Source: Corynebacterium halotolerans YIM 70093 = DSM 44683 (GTDB lineage Bacteria; Actinomycetota; Actinomycetes; Mycobacteriales; Mycobacteriaceae). From it: DNA of 64,000 nucleotides. Numbering within the stretch: the stretch's first letter is position 1; each line of letters starts with the position of its first letter. The notes beneath the pieces were generated by a model. That model did no database searches and had not been told where the DNA came from. It worked only from the letters and a program-made list of their open reading frames with translations. The position numbers and the translations under genes were made by a program. Location of the stretch: positions 3,071,753 to 3,135,752 of the forward strand of contig NC_020302.1 of assembly GCF_000341345.1 (NCBI RefSeq). Direction: 5' to 3'. Shown in pieces: positions 56,761 to 64,000 of the stretch.

Positions 56761-57108
56761 TCAGGCCATCTTCGGCAGCACCTTCATCCCGAGTCCCACG
56801 GTCGCGCCGTAGCCCAGGAACCAGATCGCCGGCCACATGTATCCCCACGCCGTCTCGATGCGGTGGAGCAGGCCGGTCACCTCCGCGTCCTCCGCCTGCA
56901 GCCACCGCATCGTGACATAGAAACCGTTCAACCCGCCGATGGCCAGGATCGCCCCCACTGTCAGGGACACCCAGACAGAGATCCACACCCCCCTGCGCAA
57001 TGCCATGGCGACCCCGGCTTCCGGTTGTTGTGTCGGCTGGTTCGGTCTCCCCGGAAGCACAGCTTTCGGATGCCCCGGTGCCATCACATCATCCGCGCTG
57101 CCGAACAC
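56761..57108 (-). CDS. Hypothetical two-helix membrane protein
   Basis: A 115-residue protein of no recognised family. After a polar, proline-rich N-terminus (about 35 residues) come two hydrophobic segments (VWISVWVSLTVGAILAIGG, residues about 42-60, and YMWPAIWFLGYGATVGLG, about 90-107). GAGGA lies 3 nt before the GTG at 57108; ATGs at 57084 and 57006 are alternatives. It follows the acetyltransferase-like gene on the same strand, 56 nt away, and may belong to the parAB transcript. Confidence 0.5.
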   Translation of the reverse strand: MFGSADDVMAPGHPKAVLPGRPNQPTQQPEAGVAMALRRGVWISVWVSLTVGAILAIGGLNGFYVTMRWLQAEDAEVTGLLHRIETAWGYMWPAIWFLGYGATVGLGMKVLPKMA

Positions 57109-57164
57109 ACGTCCTCAACCCATGATTCCTGCCGAGAGCATGCCACTGATCTGCCCGGCCGCCC

Positions 57165-57842
57165 TCAGCACGCGGAGGTCTCGGCCAGGAGCAGCTCGAC
57201 GGCCTCCGCGGACAGCAGGTGCTGCTGCGGAGGCAGCTCCAGACGCAGGCGGGGCAGCACGGGGTGATCGGCGACGACCTGGAAGCCGGCCGACTCCAGG
57301 GTGGCCACGCTCAACAGACCGATGTCCTCCGCCCGGTCGAGTATCGAACGGATCTCCGGGCCGAGCGCCTCCTCGTCCTCCGCATTCGCCGGGAAGTCCT
57401 CCCGCCGGCCGAAGGCCTCCACGGCGGAGGCGTCCTTCTGCACCAGCTCCATGATCGAGGCGTCGACGAGCACCGCCTCCAATCCGAGGCCGGTGAACCC
57501 CGGATCGATGAACAGGGAGGTGAGCACCTCGGCGTCGTCGGAAACCGGGGCGGTCGGCATGTTCACGGTTCCGGGGGCGTCGTCCCGCCCGCAGTAGAGG
57601 ACGGTGGCGACGGCGCGGCGATGCGTGCCGTCGACACGTGTGCTGCCGCCGATGGAGAAACCGCAGCACCCGTAGTTGAGCAGGGTGGTCGTCAGCCACG
57701 CCTCCTTCTCGAAGGCCGGGTCCCCCTTATCGGTCACCTTCGCGGCGGTCTCGGGATCGAGTTCCCAGAAGACGGATCGCCTGGCTCGGGGGTGAATGTT
57801 CCCCAACGTCTCCTGGGTGATCGGGGAGAGGGAGGCGAACAT
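57165..57842 (-). CDS. GNAT-like protein downstream of parB
   Basis: A 225-residue protein with a GNAT-type acetyltransferase pattern: LTSLFIDPGFTGLGLEAVLVDASI resembles the acetyl-CoA-binding segment, though the usual Q/RxxGxG/A is altered. A conserved hypothetical gene occupies the same place (Rv3916c) between cwlM and parB in mycobacteria. It starts 13 nt after the parB stop and is surely co-transcribed with parAB. Substrate unknown; a link to partition or cell wall is possible. Confidence 0.8.
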   Translation of the reverse strand: MFASLSPITQETLGNIHPRARRSVFWELDPETAAKVTDKGDPAFEKEAWLTTTLLNYGCCGFSIGGSTRVDGTHRRAVATVLYCGRDDAPGTVNMPTAPVSDDAEVLTSLFIDPGFTGLGLEAVLVDASIMELVQKDASAVEAFGRREDFPANAEDEEALGPEIRSILDRAEDIGLLSVATLESAGFQVVADHPVLPRLRLELPPQQHLLSAEAVELLLAETSAC

Positions 57843-57855
57843 GTCGGGTCACCGC

Positions 57856-59118
57856 CTAATCCTGGCCCTCAATGAGCGACATGATGCGCTCGAAGTCGTC
57901 GCGGTCGCCGAACTCCACGACCATCTTGCCCTTGCGCTTGCCCATGGACACCGTGACCTTGGTCTCCCACACGTCGGACAGGCGGTCCGCGGCGTGCGTC
58001 AGGAACTCCGGCTGCGGGACGGGCTCGCGCTTCGGACGCTCCGGCACCCCTTCGCTGCGGTTGAGCAGGGTGACGGCCTCCTCGGTGGCGCGTACGGACA
58101 AGCCCTCGGCGATGATGCGGTCAGCCAGCTCGTCCTGGGCCTGCTCACCGAGTTTGAGGCCCAGCAGGGCGCGGGCGTGGCCGGCGGAGAGCACCCCGGC
58201 GGCGACGCGGCGCTGGACCGGCATCGGCAGGGCCAGCAGGCGGATCATGTTGGTGATCACTGGACGGGAGCGACCGAGACGGTCCGCCAGCTCGGCCTGC
58301 GTGACGCCGAACTCCTCGAGCAGCTGCTGGTAGGCGGCCGCCTCTTCCAGCGGGTTGAGCTGGACACGGTGGATGTTCTCCAGCAGCGCGTCGCGCAGCA
58401 TCTCGCCGTCGTCGGTCTCCCGCACGATCGCCGGGATCGTCGGCAACCCGGCCTTGCCGGCCGCGCGCCAGCGCCGCTCGCCCATGATGAGCTCGTAGCC
58501 GGGGCCCTTGGGGGCGCGGCGCACGACGATCGGCTGCATGAGGCCGAACTCGCGGATGGAGTGGACCAGCTCGGCCAGCGCCTCCTCGTCGAAGACCTGG
58601 CGGGGCTGATGCGGGTTCGGGGAGATCTCCGCGATCGGGATCTCCTGGTAGATGGCACCGAAGTCGTTGCTTTCCGACGTCGCGTCATCCGGTGTCTCCG
58701 GCGCGGCCCCGGTGGCTTCTGCGGCTCCGGTGGCCTCCGGGACCTCCGGAACCCCCTGCGGCGTCTCGTCACGACGGTCGCGGGCGCCCACGGCACCCCC
58801 GAGGATCACGTCGGCGGCGGAGTCCCCGAGTCGCGGGGAGGTCCGGTAGCGCTCGGGATCCACGGTGCGCGGGACATCCCTGGGGCGCTGCGGTGCCTCG
58901 GTCTGGGGGGACTGGGTGGCGCGGGGGGTTTCCTCGGCCTGCTTCTGAGCCTGCGTGGTCTTCTCCTTCTCCGCGTTCTCCGCCGCCGCTGATTCCTTGG
59001 CGCGTGCGAGCGCCCCGAGACCCGGGGTGTCGCCGAGGCGCGGAGTGTTACTCGGGCCCGAGGGGATCAGGGCGGCGAGCCCACGACCGAGTCCACCCTT
59101 GCGAGTTTCCTGTGACAT
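57856..59118 (-). CDS. parB: Chromosome-partitioning protein ParB
   Basis: A 420-residue ParB. After a long low-complexity N-terminus (residues 1-150, Ala/Thr/Gln-rich) comes the ParB/Srx CTPase domain ([27 protein letters not shown] with the GERR motif near residue 212) and a helix-turn-helix ([23 protein letters not shown]). A C-terminal dimer domain ends the protein. ParB binds parS, slides with CTP and recruits condensin and ParA. Its targets are the six parS sites at 31.4-41.4 kb. Transcribed with parA, 51 nt apart. Confidence 0.96.
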   Translation of the reverse strand: MSQETRKGGLGRGLAALIPSGPSNTPRLGDTPGLGALARAKESAAAENAEKEKTTQAQKQAEETPRATQSPQTEAPQRPRDVPRTVDPERYRTSPRLGDSAADVILGGAVGARDRRDETPQGVPEVPEATGAAEATGAAPETPDDATSESNDFGAIYQEIPIAEISPNPHQPRQVFDEEALAELVHSIREFGLMQPIVVRRAPKGPGYELIMGERRWRAAGKAGLPTIPAIVRETDDGEMLRDALLENIHRVQLNPLEEAAAYQQLLEEFGVTQAELADRLGRSRPVITNMIRLLALPMPVQRRVAAGVLSAGHARALLGLKLGEQAQDELADRIIAEGLSVRATEEAVTLLNRSEGVPERPKREPVPQPEFLTHAADRLSDVWETKVTVSMGKRKGKMVVEFGDRDDFERIMSLIEGQD

Positions 59119-59169
59119 GACGTCGGTTGCCTTTCCCGGACCGCGGGTCCGTTACTAGTAGTCCATATC

Positions 59170-60234
59170 TTAACGCTCGCTGCCACCGGAGTCGGCTCTG
59201 GCGTTGTCCGCCTCGCCGGTGGTGTCGTCGGGCGCGGACGTGGACTCGGGCCCGGAGGATGCGTCAGCGCCCTCACCGGCGTCCGCGGCGGGCTCCTCCG
59301 TCAGCCGCTTCGCGGTCTCCGGGCTGACGCCGATGGGGCCCGTGGACCCGACGGGCAGGTAGTCGCCGCGGTTGGCGAACTCCCGGGCCGCGTCGAGGTA
59401 GGCCAGTGCGCCGCGGGAACCCGGGTCGTACTCGAGGACGGTCTGCCCGTAGCCGGGCGCCTCGGAGACCTTGACGGAACGCGGGATGACGTTGAGCAGC
59501 ACCACGTCACCGAAGTGGTCACGGACTTCATTGGCCACCTGCTCCGAGAGCTTCGTGCGGGCGTCGTACATGGTCAGCAGGATCGCCGAGATGTGGAGGT
59601 TGGTGTTGAGGTGCTGCCGGATCATGGAGATGTTGTTCAGCAGCTGGCCCACGCCCTCGAGCGCGTAGTACTCGCACTGGATGGGGATGAGGACCTCCTC
59701 CACCGCGGTCATCGCGTTGATGGTCAACAGGCCCAGCGACGGGGGACAGTCGACGAGGATGTAGTCGAAGCCCTGCTCGGAGAGGTAGCCGGTGTGCAGC
59801 GCGTCGTGCAGCCGGTACTCGCGGCGCACGAGGCTGACCAGCTCGATCTCCGCGCCCGCCAGGTCGATGGTGGCGGGGATGCAGTAGAGGTTCTCGTTCG
59901 AGGGGGTCTGCTGCACGGCCTCCTCGGCGGAGGCCTCCCCGATGAGCAGCTCGTAGCTCGACGGCGTGCCCGCGCGGTGCTCCACGCCGAGGGCGGTGGA
60001 GGAGTTGCCCTGCGGATCCAGGTCGATGACGAGGACCTTGAGCCCGTGGAGGGCCAGGGAGGCCGCCAGGTTCACCGAGGAGGTGGTCTTGCCGACGCCG
60101 CCCTTCTGGTTGGCGATGGTGATCAGACGCGGGGCGTCCGGCTTCGGCAGGCGCAGGGAATTCGGTGTCATCACCTGCGCCGCGCGGCGTGCGGCTGCGG
60201 CGATCGGGGTCTCGTCCCACTGCTGGTCATCCAT
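59170..60234 (-). CDS. parA: Chromosome-partitioning ATPase ParA
   Basis: A 354-residue ParA-type ATPase. The deviant Walker A is NQKGGVGKTT (near residue 43), Walker A' is DLDPQGN, and Walker B is DYILVDCPPSLG. ParA forms a nucleoid-bound gradient that pulls ParB-parS complexes apart. The C-terminus carries an acidic, Ala/Asp/Glu-rich disordered tail of about 55 residues. An in-frame ATG 21 codons downstream (MTPNSLRL) is an alternative start. It lies upstream of parB and downstream of rsmG, 147 nt apart. Confidence 0.96.
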   Translation of the reverse strand: MDDQQWDETPIAAAARRAAQVMTPNSLRLPKPDAPRLITIANQKGGVGKTTSSVNLAASLALHGLKVLVIDLDPQGNSSTALGVEHRAGTPSSYELLIGEASAEEAVQQTPSNENLYCIPATIDLAGAEIELVSLVRREYRLHDALHTGYLSEQGFDYILVDCPPSLGLLTINAMTAVEEVLIPIQCEYYALEGVGQLLNNISMIRQHLNTNLHISAILLTMYDARTKLSEQVANEVRDHFGDVVLLNVIPRSVKVSEAPGYGQTVLEYDPGSRGALAYLDAAREFANRGDYLPVGSTGPIGVSPETAKRLTEEPAADAGEGADASSGPESTSAPDDTTGEADNARADSGGSER

Positions 60235-60381
60235 GGATGTGCCCTGCCCTCTTCCTGCATATCGACGTGGCGGCGCCGAATAACGGCACTCCCTCCACCT
60301 TAATCACTGCCCCCGACGCATTCCACAGGCGGTCAGGGGTCTCCGGTCTCGCCGGAACGGCTGTCATGTTCGGTCGGTCGG

Positions 60382-61041
60382 TCACTTCACCCGCGGGATG
60401 CGGATCAGCGTGGTCGCCTCGGACAACCGCCCGCCCCCGACGGTGAGGATCTCCGCCTCGCCGCCGCCCGCCCGGGTGATCTCCGCGGCGTCGCGTTCGA
60501 GTTCCTCGCTCACGGAGGAGCCCTTCATCGCGATCATCGAGCCACCGACCCGGGCCAGCGGCAGCGACCACCCGGTCAGCTTGCCCAGCGGGGCGACGGC
60601 GCGGGAGGTGACGACATCGACGCGCCCCACCGCCTGCCGCACGGACTTCTCCTCGGCCCGGCCGCGGATGACGGTGACGTTGGTCAGCTGCAGGGCGTCG
60701 ACGACCTCGTTCAGGTAGACCGAACGCTTGAGCAGCGGCTCGATGAGCGTGATGCGCAGATCGGGGCGGGCGATCGCCAGCGGGATACCGGGCAGGCCGG
60801 CCCCCGATCCGATGTCGGCGACGGCGACGCCGTAATCCATGGCCTCGCCGATGACCGCGCAGTTGAGGATGTGGCGCTCCCACAGGCGGGGCACCTCCCG
60901 CGGCCCGATGAAACCCCGGGTGGAGCCGTCGGTGGCCAGCGAGCGGTGGTAGGCCTCTGCCAGAGGCAGGCGGTCGCCGAAGATGTCGGCGGCGGGCGCG
61001 GGGGCGGGTGCGGGCTCCGGGTTCTCCGGGTTCTCTGACAC
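60382..61041 (-). CDS. rsmG: 16S rRNA (guanine-527-N7)-methyltransferase
   Basis: A 219-residue SAM-dependent methyltransferase that modifies G527 of 16S rRNA. Motif [21 protein letters not shown] is near residue 75; [13 protein letters not shown] marks the family. An N-terminal stretch of Pro/Ala/Glu (residues 1-18) is unusual but harmless. AGGAGG lies 8 nt before the GTG start. Between it and yidC there is no jag/khpB gene, which is often found there in actinobacteria. Confidence 0.95.
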   Translation of the reverse strand: MSENPENPEPAPAPAPAADIFGDRLPLAEAYHRSLATDGSTRGFIGPREVPRLWERHILNCAVIGEAMDYGVAVADIGSGAGLPGIPLAIARPDLRITLIEPLLKRSVYLNEVVDALQLTNVTVIRGRAEEKSVRQAVGRVDVVTSRAVAPLGKLTGWSLPLARVGGSMIAMKGSSVSEELERDAAEITRAGGGEAEILTVGGGRLSEATTLIRIPRVK

Positions 61042-61122
61042 GGTGGGGTCCTCCTACGGTGACAATCCGGCTGAGACTGAGAGTAGTCGCCGCACCCCCG
61101 GAGCGGACAACCGGCCCACCGC

Positions 61123-61167
61123 AAAAAGCACCGTGCCCACCCCGGATGTCGGGGTAGGCACGGTGCT
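61123..61167 (-). terminator. Intrinsic terminator after yidC
   Basis: AGCACCGTGCCCACCCCG and CGGGGTAGGCACGGTGCT form an 18-position stem with one mismatch and a 5-nt loop; on the minus strand TTTTTGC follows directly. It ends the rnpA-yidD-yidC transcript and separates it from rsmG-parAB. Confidence 0.85.
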
Positions 61168-61195
61168 GACCGGTTGTTGGTGCGGGACCGAGGTC

Positions 61196-62167
61196 CTACC
61201 GGTTCTTCTTCTTTTTCTTCTTCGGCTGGGTCGGGCGGGCGCCCGGGGCCGGGGCGGTGGTGCGCTTGAGGACCTTGCGGGCCTCCTCCTCGGCCGCTTC
61301 CTCGGCGTCCATCTTGGCGAACGCCCAGCGGTTCTGGAAGAAGGTCCAGATATTGTTGGAGACCATGTAGAACAGCAGACCGATGTGCCAGAGGAAGCCG
61401 GTGAACAGGATGGTGGCCGGCATGACCCACATCATCATCTTGTTCATCATCTGCATCTGGTTCTGCATCATCTCGGCGTTGTCACCGGTGGGCTTGGCCT
61501 GCTTGCCGGAGGCGATGCGCGCCTGCTGACGCTCGATCGACATGCGCGCGTTGAAGTGGGTGGCCACGGCGATGATCAGGACCAGCGGGACCGCGACGAA
61601 GGCGATGTCCATCCGGCCGAAATCGACGTTCGGGAACGCGGCGTACATGCTCTCCGGCATGGAGAGGTAGGCCGACAACGGAACGCCGAACAGCGTCGCG
61701 TCCAGGAAGGACTGGACCTCCTCGACGCCGAAGATGTAGTTCGGGGTGTTGTAGTTCTCCTCGATGGACAGGCCCAGCTGGCCCATGCCCTCGCCGGTGC
61801 GGTTGAAGGAGCGCAGCACGTGGAACAGGCCGATGAACACCGGGATCTGTACCAGCATCGGGAGGCAGCCGGCGATCGGGTTGACGCCCATCTCCTTCTG
61901 GAGCTTGCGCGTCTCCTCCATCAGCTTCTGCTGGTCATTCTTGTACTTCTGACGGATCTCCTGCATCTTCGGCTGCATCTCCTGCATCTTGCGGCCGGAG
62001 CGCAGCTGGTTGATGGTCGGCCTGACCAGGAGAGCCTTGATGGTGAAGGTCAGGAAGATGATGGCCAGCACCCAGGTGATGCCGGAATCCGGGTTGAGCA
62101 CAAAGCTGAATACCTTGTGCCAGAACCACAGGACGGCCGAAATCGGCCAATAGATGAAGTTGAGCAC
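61196..62167 (-). CDS. yidC: Membrane protein insertase YidC
   Basis: A 323-residue YidC/Oxa1/Alb3 insertase with about five hydrophobic segments and the conserved positively charged hydrophilic groove near LLVRPTINQLRSGRKM. The KEMGVNPIAGCLPMLVQIPVFIGLF segment is family-typical. C-terminus is Lys-rich (KKKKKKNR), likely for ribosome contact. GAGGAG lies about 11 nt before the GTG start at 62167. Genes yidD, rnpA and rpmH lie upstream on the same strand. Confidence 0.96.
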   Translation of the reverse strand: MLNFIYWPISAVLWFWHKVFSFVLNPDSGITWVLAIIFLTFTIKALLVRPTINQLRSGRKMQEMQPKMQEIRQKYKNDQQKLMEETRKLQKEMGVNPIAGCLPMLVQIPVFIGLFHVLRSFNRTGEGMGQLGLSIEENYNTPNYIFGVEEVQSFLDATLFGVPLSAYLSMPESMYAAFPNVDFGRMDIAFVAVPLVLIIAVATHFNARMSIERQQARIASGKQAKPTGDNAEMMQNQMQMMNKMMMWVMPATILFTGFLWHIGLLFYMVSNNIWTFFQNRWAFAKMDAEEAAEEEARKVLKRTTAPAPGARPTQPKKKKKKNR

Positions 62168-62234
62168 TGTGTGTCAGGACTCCTCGGTGTCAGATGGTGG
62201 TCGGGTCTCGCCGACGTCGCTTCTCAGGCTCACG

Positions 62235-62567
62235 TCAGGGTACCGGGACAGGGTCGTAGCCACCCGGATGCCATGGACCGCACTTGCTCAGCCGGGCCAA
62301 CGCCATCACGACGCCCTTGACGGCCCCATGCCGGGAGACGGCCTCCAGGGCGTAGGCGCTGCACGTGGGTTCAAAACGGCAGGTGGACCCCATTTTAAGG
62401 GGCGAGACGTACTTTTGGTAGAAACTGACCGCCGCAACCAGCCCGCGCGAGGCGGGACCACGTGCGCCGGGAATCTCATCGCCGGTCAGTGTGTAGTAGC
62501 GGTCGGGCCGACGCCCGCCCCCGGGGTTCCGGTCACCGCCGGCGTCATGAACGCCGCTCACGGTCAC
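62235..62567 (-). CDS. yidD: Membrane protein insertion efficiency factor YidD
   Basis: About 110 residues. The DUF37 core is complete: [21 protein letters not shown], then [13 protein letters not shown] and [12 protein letters not shown], with three conserved cysteines. YidD assists YidC in inserting membrane proteins. Start is uncertain: GTG at 62567 overlaps the end of rnpA by 23 nt and adds an atypical polar N-terminus of about 45 residues; GTG at 62561 is also possible. Overlap implies translational coupling to rnpA. Confidence 0.88.
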   Translation of the reverse strand: MTVSGVHDAGGDRNPGGGRRPDRYYTLTGDEIPGARGPASRGLVAAVSFYQKYVSPLKMGSTCRFEPTCSAYALEAVSRHGAVKGVVMALARLSKCGPWHPGGYDPVPVP

Positions 62568-62928
62568 CCACCCCCAGTTTGGCGAGCGCGCGCCGGATGT
62601 CGTGCCCCAGCTGCTCCGAGGTCGCGTCACCCGCGCGCGGCAGCGCGCGGATGACGACGTTCATGGTGGCCGGCAGTTCATCGACGAGCCCGGCGCAGAC
62701 ATGACGAAGCCGCCGGGAGGCGCGGTGACGGATCACCGCGTTCCCGACGGCCTTCGACACGATGAGGCCGAAACGGGGGCCGCCACAGGTGGCGGGGTCC
62801 TCGTTGTCGGCCTCAGTCGCGTGGTCCCACAGGTGTACGACCACTGTCCGGCTTCCGGCGCGGCGTCCACGCTTGATCGTCCGGGTGAACTCGGACGGTG
62901 AGGTGAACTTGTGCGACTTCGGAAGCAA
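62545..62928 (-). CDS. rnpA: Ribonuclease P protein component
   Basis: A 127-residue basic protein that partners the RNase P RNA in tRNA 5' maturation. The RNR-type motif is present as [18 protein letters not shown] (near residues 58-75), and the start MLPKSHKF is typical. The start codon is TTG at 62928 with AAGGTC 7 nt upstream. The gene follows rpmH after 11 nt and overlaps yidD. Confidence 0.94.
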   Translation of the reverse strand: MLPKSHKFTSPSEFTRTIKRGRRAGSRTVVVHLWDHATEADNEDPATCGGPRFGLIVSKAVGNAVIRHRASRRLRHVCAGLVDELPATMNVVIRALPRAGDATSEQLGHDIRRALAKLGVGDRERRS

Positions 62929-62939
62929 CGCCGGTGACC

Positions 62940-63083
62940 TTACGCGGTCAGCTTGGCGCGACCCTTACGACGACGGGCCGACACAATCGCACGGCCGGCG
63001 CGGGTACGCATACGGGTACGGAAGCCGTGCACGCGTGCGCGACGACGGTTATTCGGCTGGAACGTCCGCTTGCCCTTTGCCAC
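62940..63083 (-). CDS. rpmH: 50S ribosomal protein L34
   Basis: A 47-residue basic protein with the L34 sequence [21 protein letters not shown], ending in [11 protein letters not shown]. It belongs to the large ribosomal subunit. GTG at 63083 is the start, with GAGGAG upstream. It begins the rpmH-rnpA-yidD-yidC cluster and faces dnaA across oriC, as in most bacteria. Confidence 0.97.
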   Translation of the reverse strand: MAKGKRTFQPNNRRRARVHGFRTRMRTRAGRAIVSARRRKGRAKLTA

Positions 63084-63580
63084 GGTAAAACTCCTCTGTG
63101 TTGTTCGGTGACCGTGCGGGTTCCGCCGACCAGTGAGTTGATCGGCCGGTTCCCTCCGGGAGTGGGTCACCCGGGTGAAATGACGATATTGAGATGAAGC
63201 GGCCGGACTCCATGCCGGAGCACGGCTACCGCACGCAGTACCCGCGCAGACGCGCGGCCATGACCCGGGAGGGTCGGCCGCGGCCCGGTGTTCGGCGCCG
63301 ACACTGCTCTCACACACATCGACGGCCGGCCGCGAGGCGCTGTACCACGCGGCATGGTCCGATGATGTGACAGACCATGCCAGACTACGCGAGGTGGGCG
63401 GACCCGAACAAATTGACACGCCGCCGATTCGGCGTTAGCTCTCCGGGGGCACCCGAAATGACATTCGTGGGATTTCCTCCTGCTCCGAGTGGAATTTCCC
63501 GCGCGCGCTGCGGAGGAGGACAGGGCCCGGCAGCTGGGCGGCGGGGAAGTCGACCCCACGGAATCACAACAATCCGGACA
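63084..63580. other. rpmH upstream region, no gene seen
   Basis: About 500 bp between rpmH and the DnaA-box cluster. It should hold the rpmH promoter, but I see no convincing -35/-10 pair. Open frames here are short and unconserved in character. Confidence 0.5.
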
Positions 63581-63599
63581 CCGTCTAGACATCGTCCGA

Positions 63600-63900
63600 A
63601 GCCAGGGGGTAACAATTGGTTAATCACCCACAACCCACAAGGTGTGGATTCCCAATCCTGTGGATAACTGGCGGTCCGAGATTACAGATTTCGTTCCGCC
63701 TCTTTGTTTTCCCAGGTCAGAGAACTGGATATGACGGTTAAAGTTTTCCACAGCAGTTCCGCTAAGCTGTGGACAACTAACTCCGTCCGAGTTATCCACA
63801 ACTGTGGACAAAATTGTGGAAGACGAGGTTACGGCCGATATTTCAGAACACATCGGCTGTGAATGACAGTTAATGGCACGGTGCACAACCTCGTCGAAAA
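63600..63900. other. Partial replication origin (oriC) with DnaA boxes
   Basis: Two perfect DnaA boxes: TGTGGATAA at 63659-63667 (minus) and TTATCCACA at 63792-63800 (plus). Near matches are TGTGGATTC 63643-63651, TTTTCCACA 63744-63752, TGTGGACAA 63768-63776 and 63803-63811. The stretch is clearly AT-richer than its surroundings and lies between rpmH and the expected dnaA, the standard oriC place. The origin may continue beyond the window; dnaA is not included. Confidence 0.88.
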
Positions 63901-64000
63901 AGCGGACCTGCCGTGCCGGCAGCAGGGCAGTGGTGACTCCGGGGGACTGGGGGAATCCGGCGCCCAGTGAGACCCTGACGACAACAAGAACGAGGTAAGA

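Overview
The window is a GC-rich actinobacterial chromosome segment that runs up to the replication origin. The right end has the order parB-parA-rsmG-yidC-yidD-rnpA-rpmH on the minus strand, followed by an AT-richer stretch with DnaA boxes; dnaA itself would lie beyond base 64000. The genes trpEGDCFBA behind a Trp leader peptide, the DUF6049-murJ-sigM-trxB-trxA-amidase block, and many genes with a -10 hexamer 6-8 nt before the start codon (leaderless transcripts) all point to Corynebacterium, probably one of its high-GC species. No rRNA, tRNA, IS element, prophage or CRISPR array was seen.

Layout. 0-3.7 kb: MBL hydrolase divergent from a LysR regulator, a quinone oxidoreductase and a lipoprotein. 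3.9-5.3 kb: a DUF222/HNH endonuclease gene bracketed by two copies of an 18-bp perfect palindrome. 5.3-8.2 kb: leuS. 8.2-14.3 kb: a PucR-type regulator divergent from an amino-acid dehydrogenase, an amino-acid permease and a 2-keto-acid decarboxylase, which look like an amino-acid-to-aldehyde catabolic unit. 14.4-21.3 kb: MOSC protein, MFS transporter, GMC alcohol oxidase/dehydrogenase, DUF4177 protein, aldehyde dehydrogenase and AraC regulator, a likely alcohol-aldehyde-acid pathway. 21.3-27 kb: YbaN, Rieske protein, DAACS symporter, SulP transporter, SdpI-like protein, second MBL hydrolase. 27-34.1 kb: the complete trp operon with a readable attenuator. 34.1-41.4 kb: a gene-poor stretch with a separated ABC ATPase and permease, a DUF4287-like protein, an OYE-type flavin oxidoreductase and a BASS transporter. 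41.4-46.4 kb: azlD-azlC-yqgE-cca and a NUDIX protein. 46.4-64 kb: the conserved cell-wall, redox and partition block up to oriC.

How it fits together. Six ParB-binding parS sites (five with a perfect 14-bp core, one degenerate) lie between 31.4 and 41.4 kb, roughly 17-29 kb from parAB and 22-32 kb from the visible DnaA boxes. One lies inside the trpCF coding sequence and one contains the start codon of a small gene. This origin-proximal partition platform helps explain the long gene-free intervals at 34.1-35.2 and 36.1-36.7 kb.

The signals most worth following are the 18-bp palindrome around the HNH gene (third copy between two parS sites), a 13-codon upstream ORF with a strong ribosome-binding site that overlaps the trpE start, the parS/start-codon fusion, and an ECF-type promoter before trxB next to a sigM gene that has no recognisable anti-sigma partner. 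No wholly new multi-gene system was identified with confidence.
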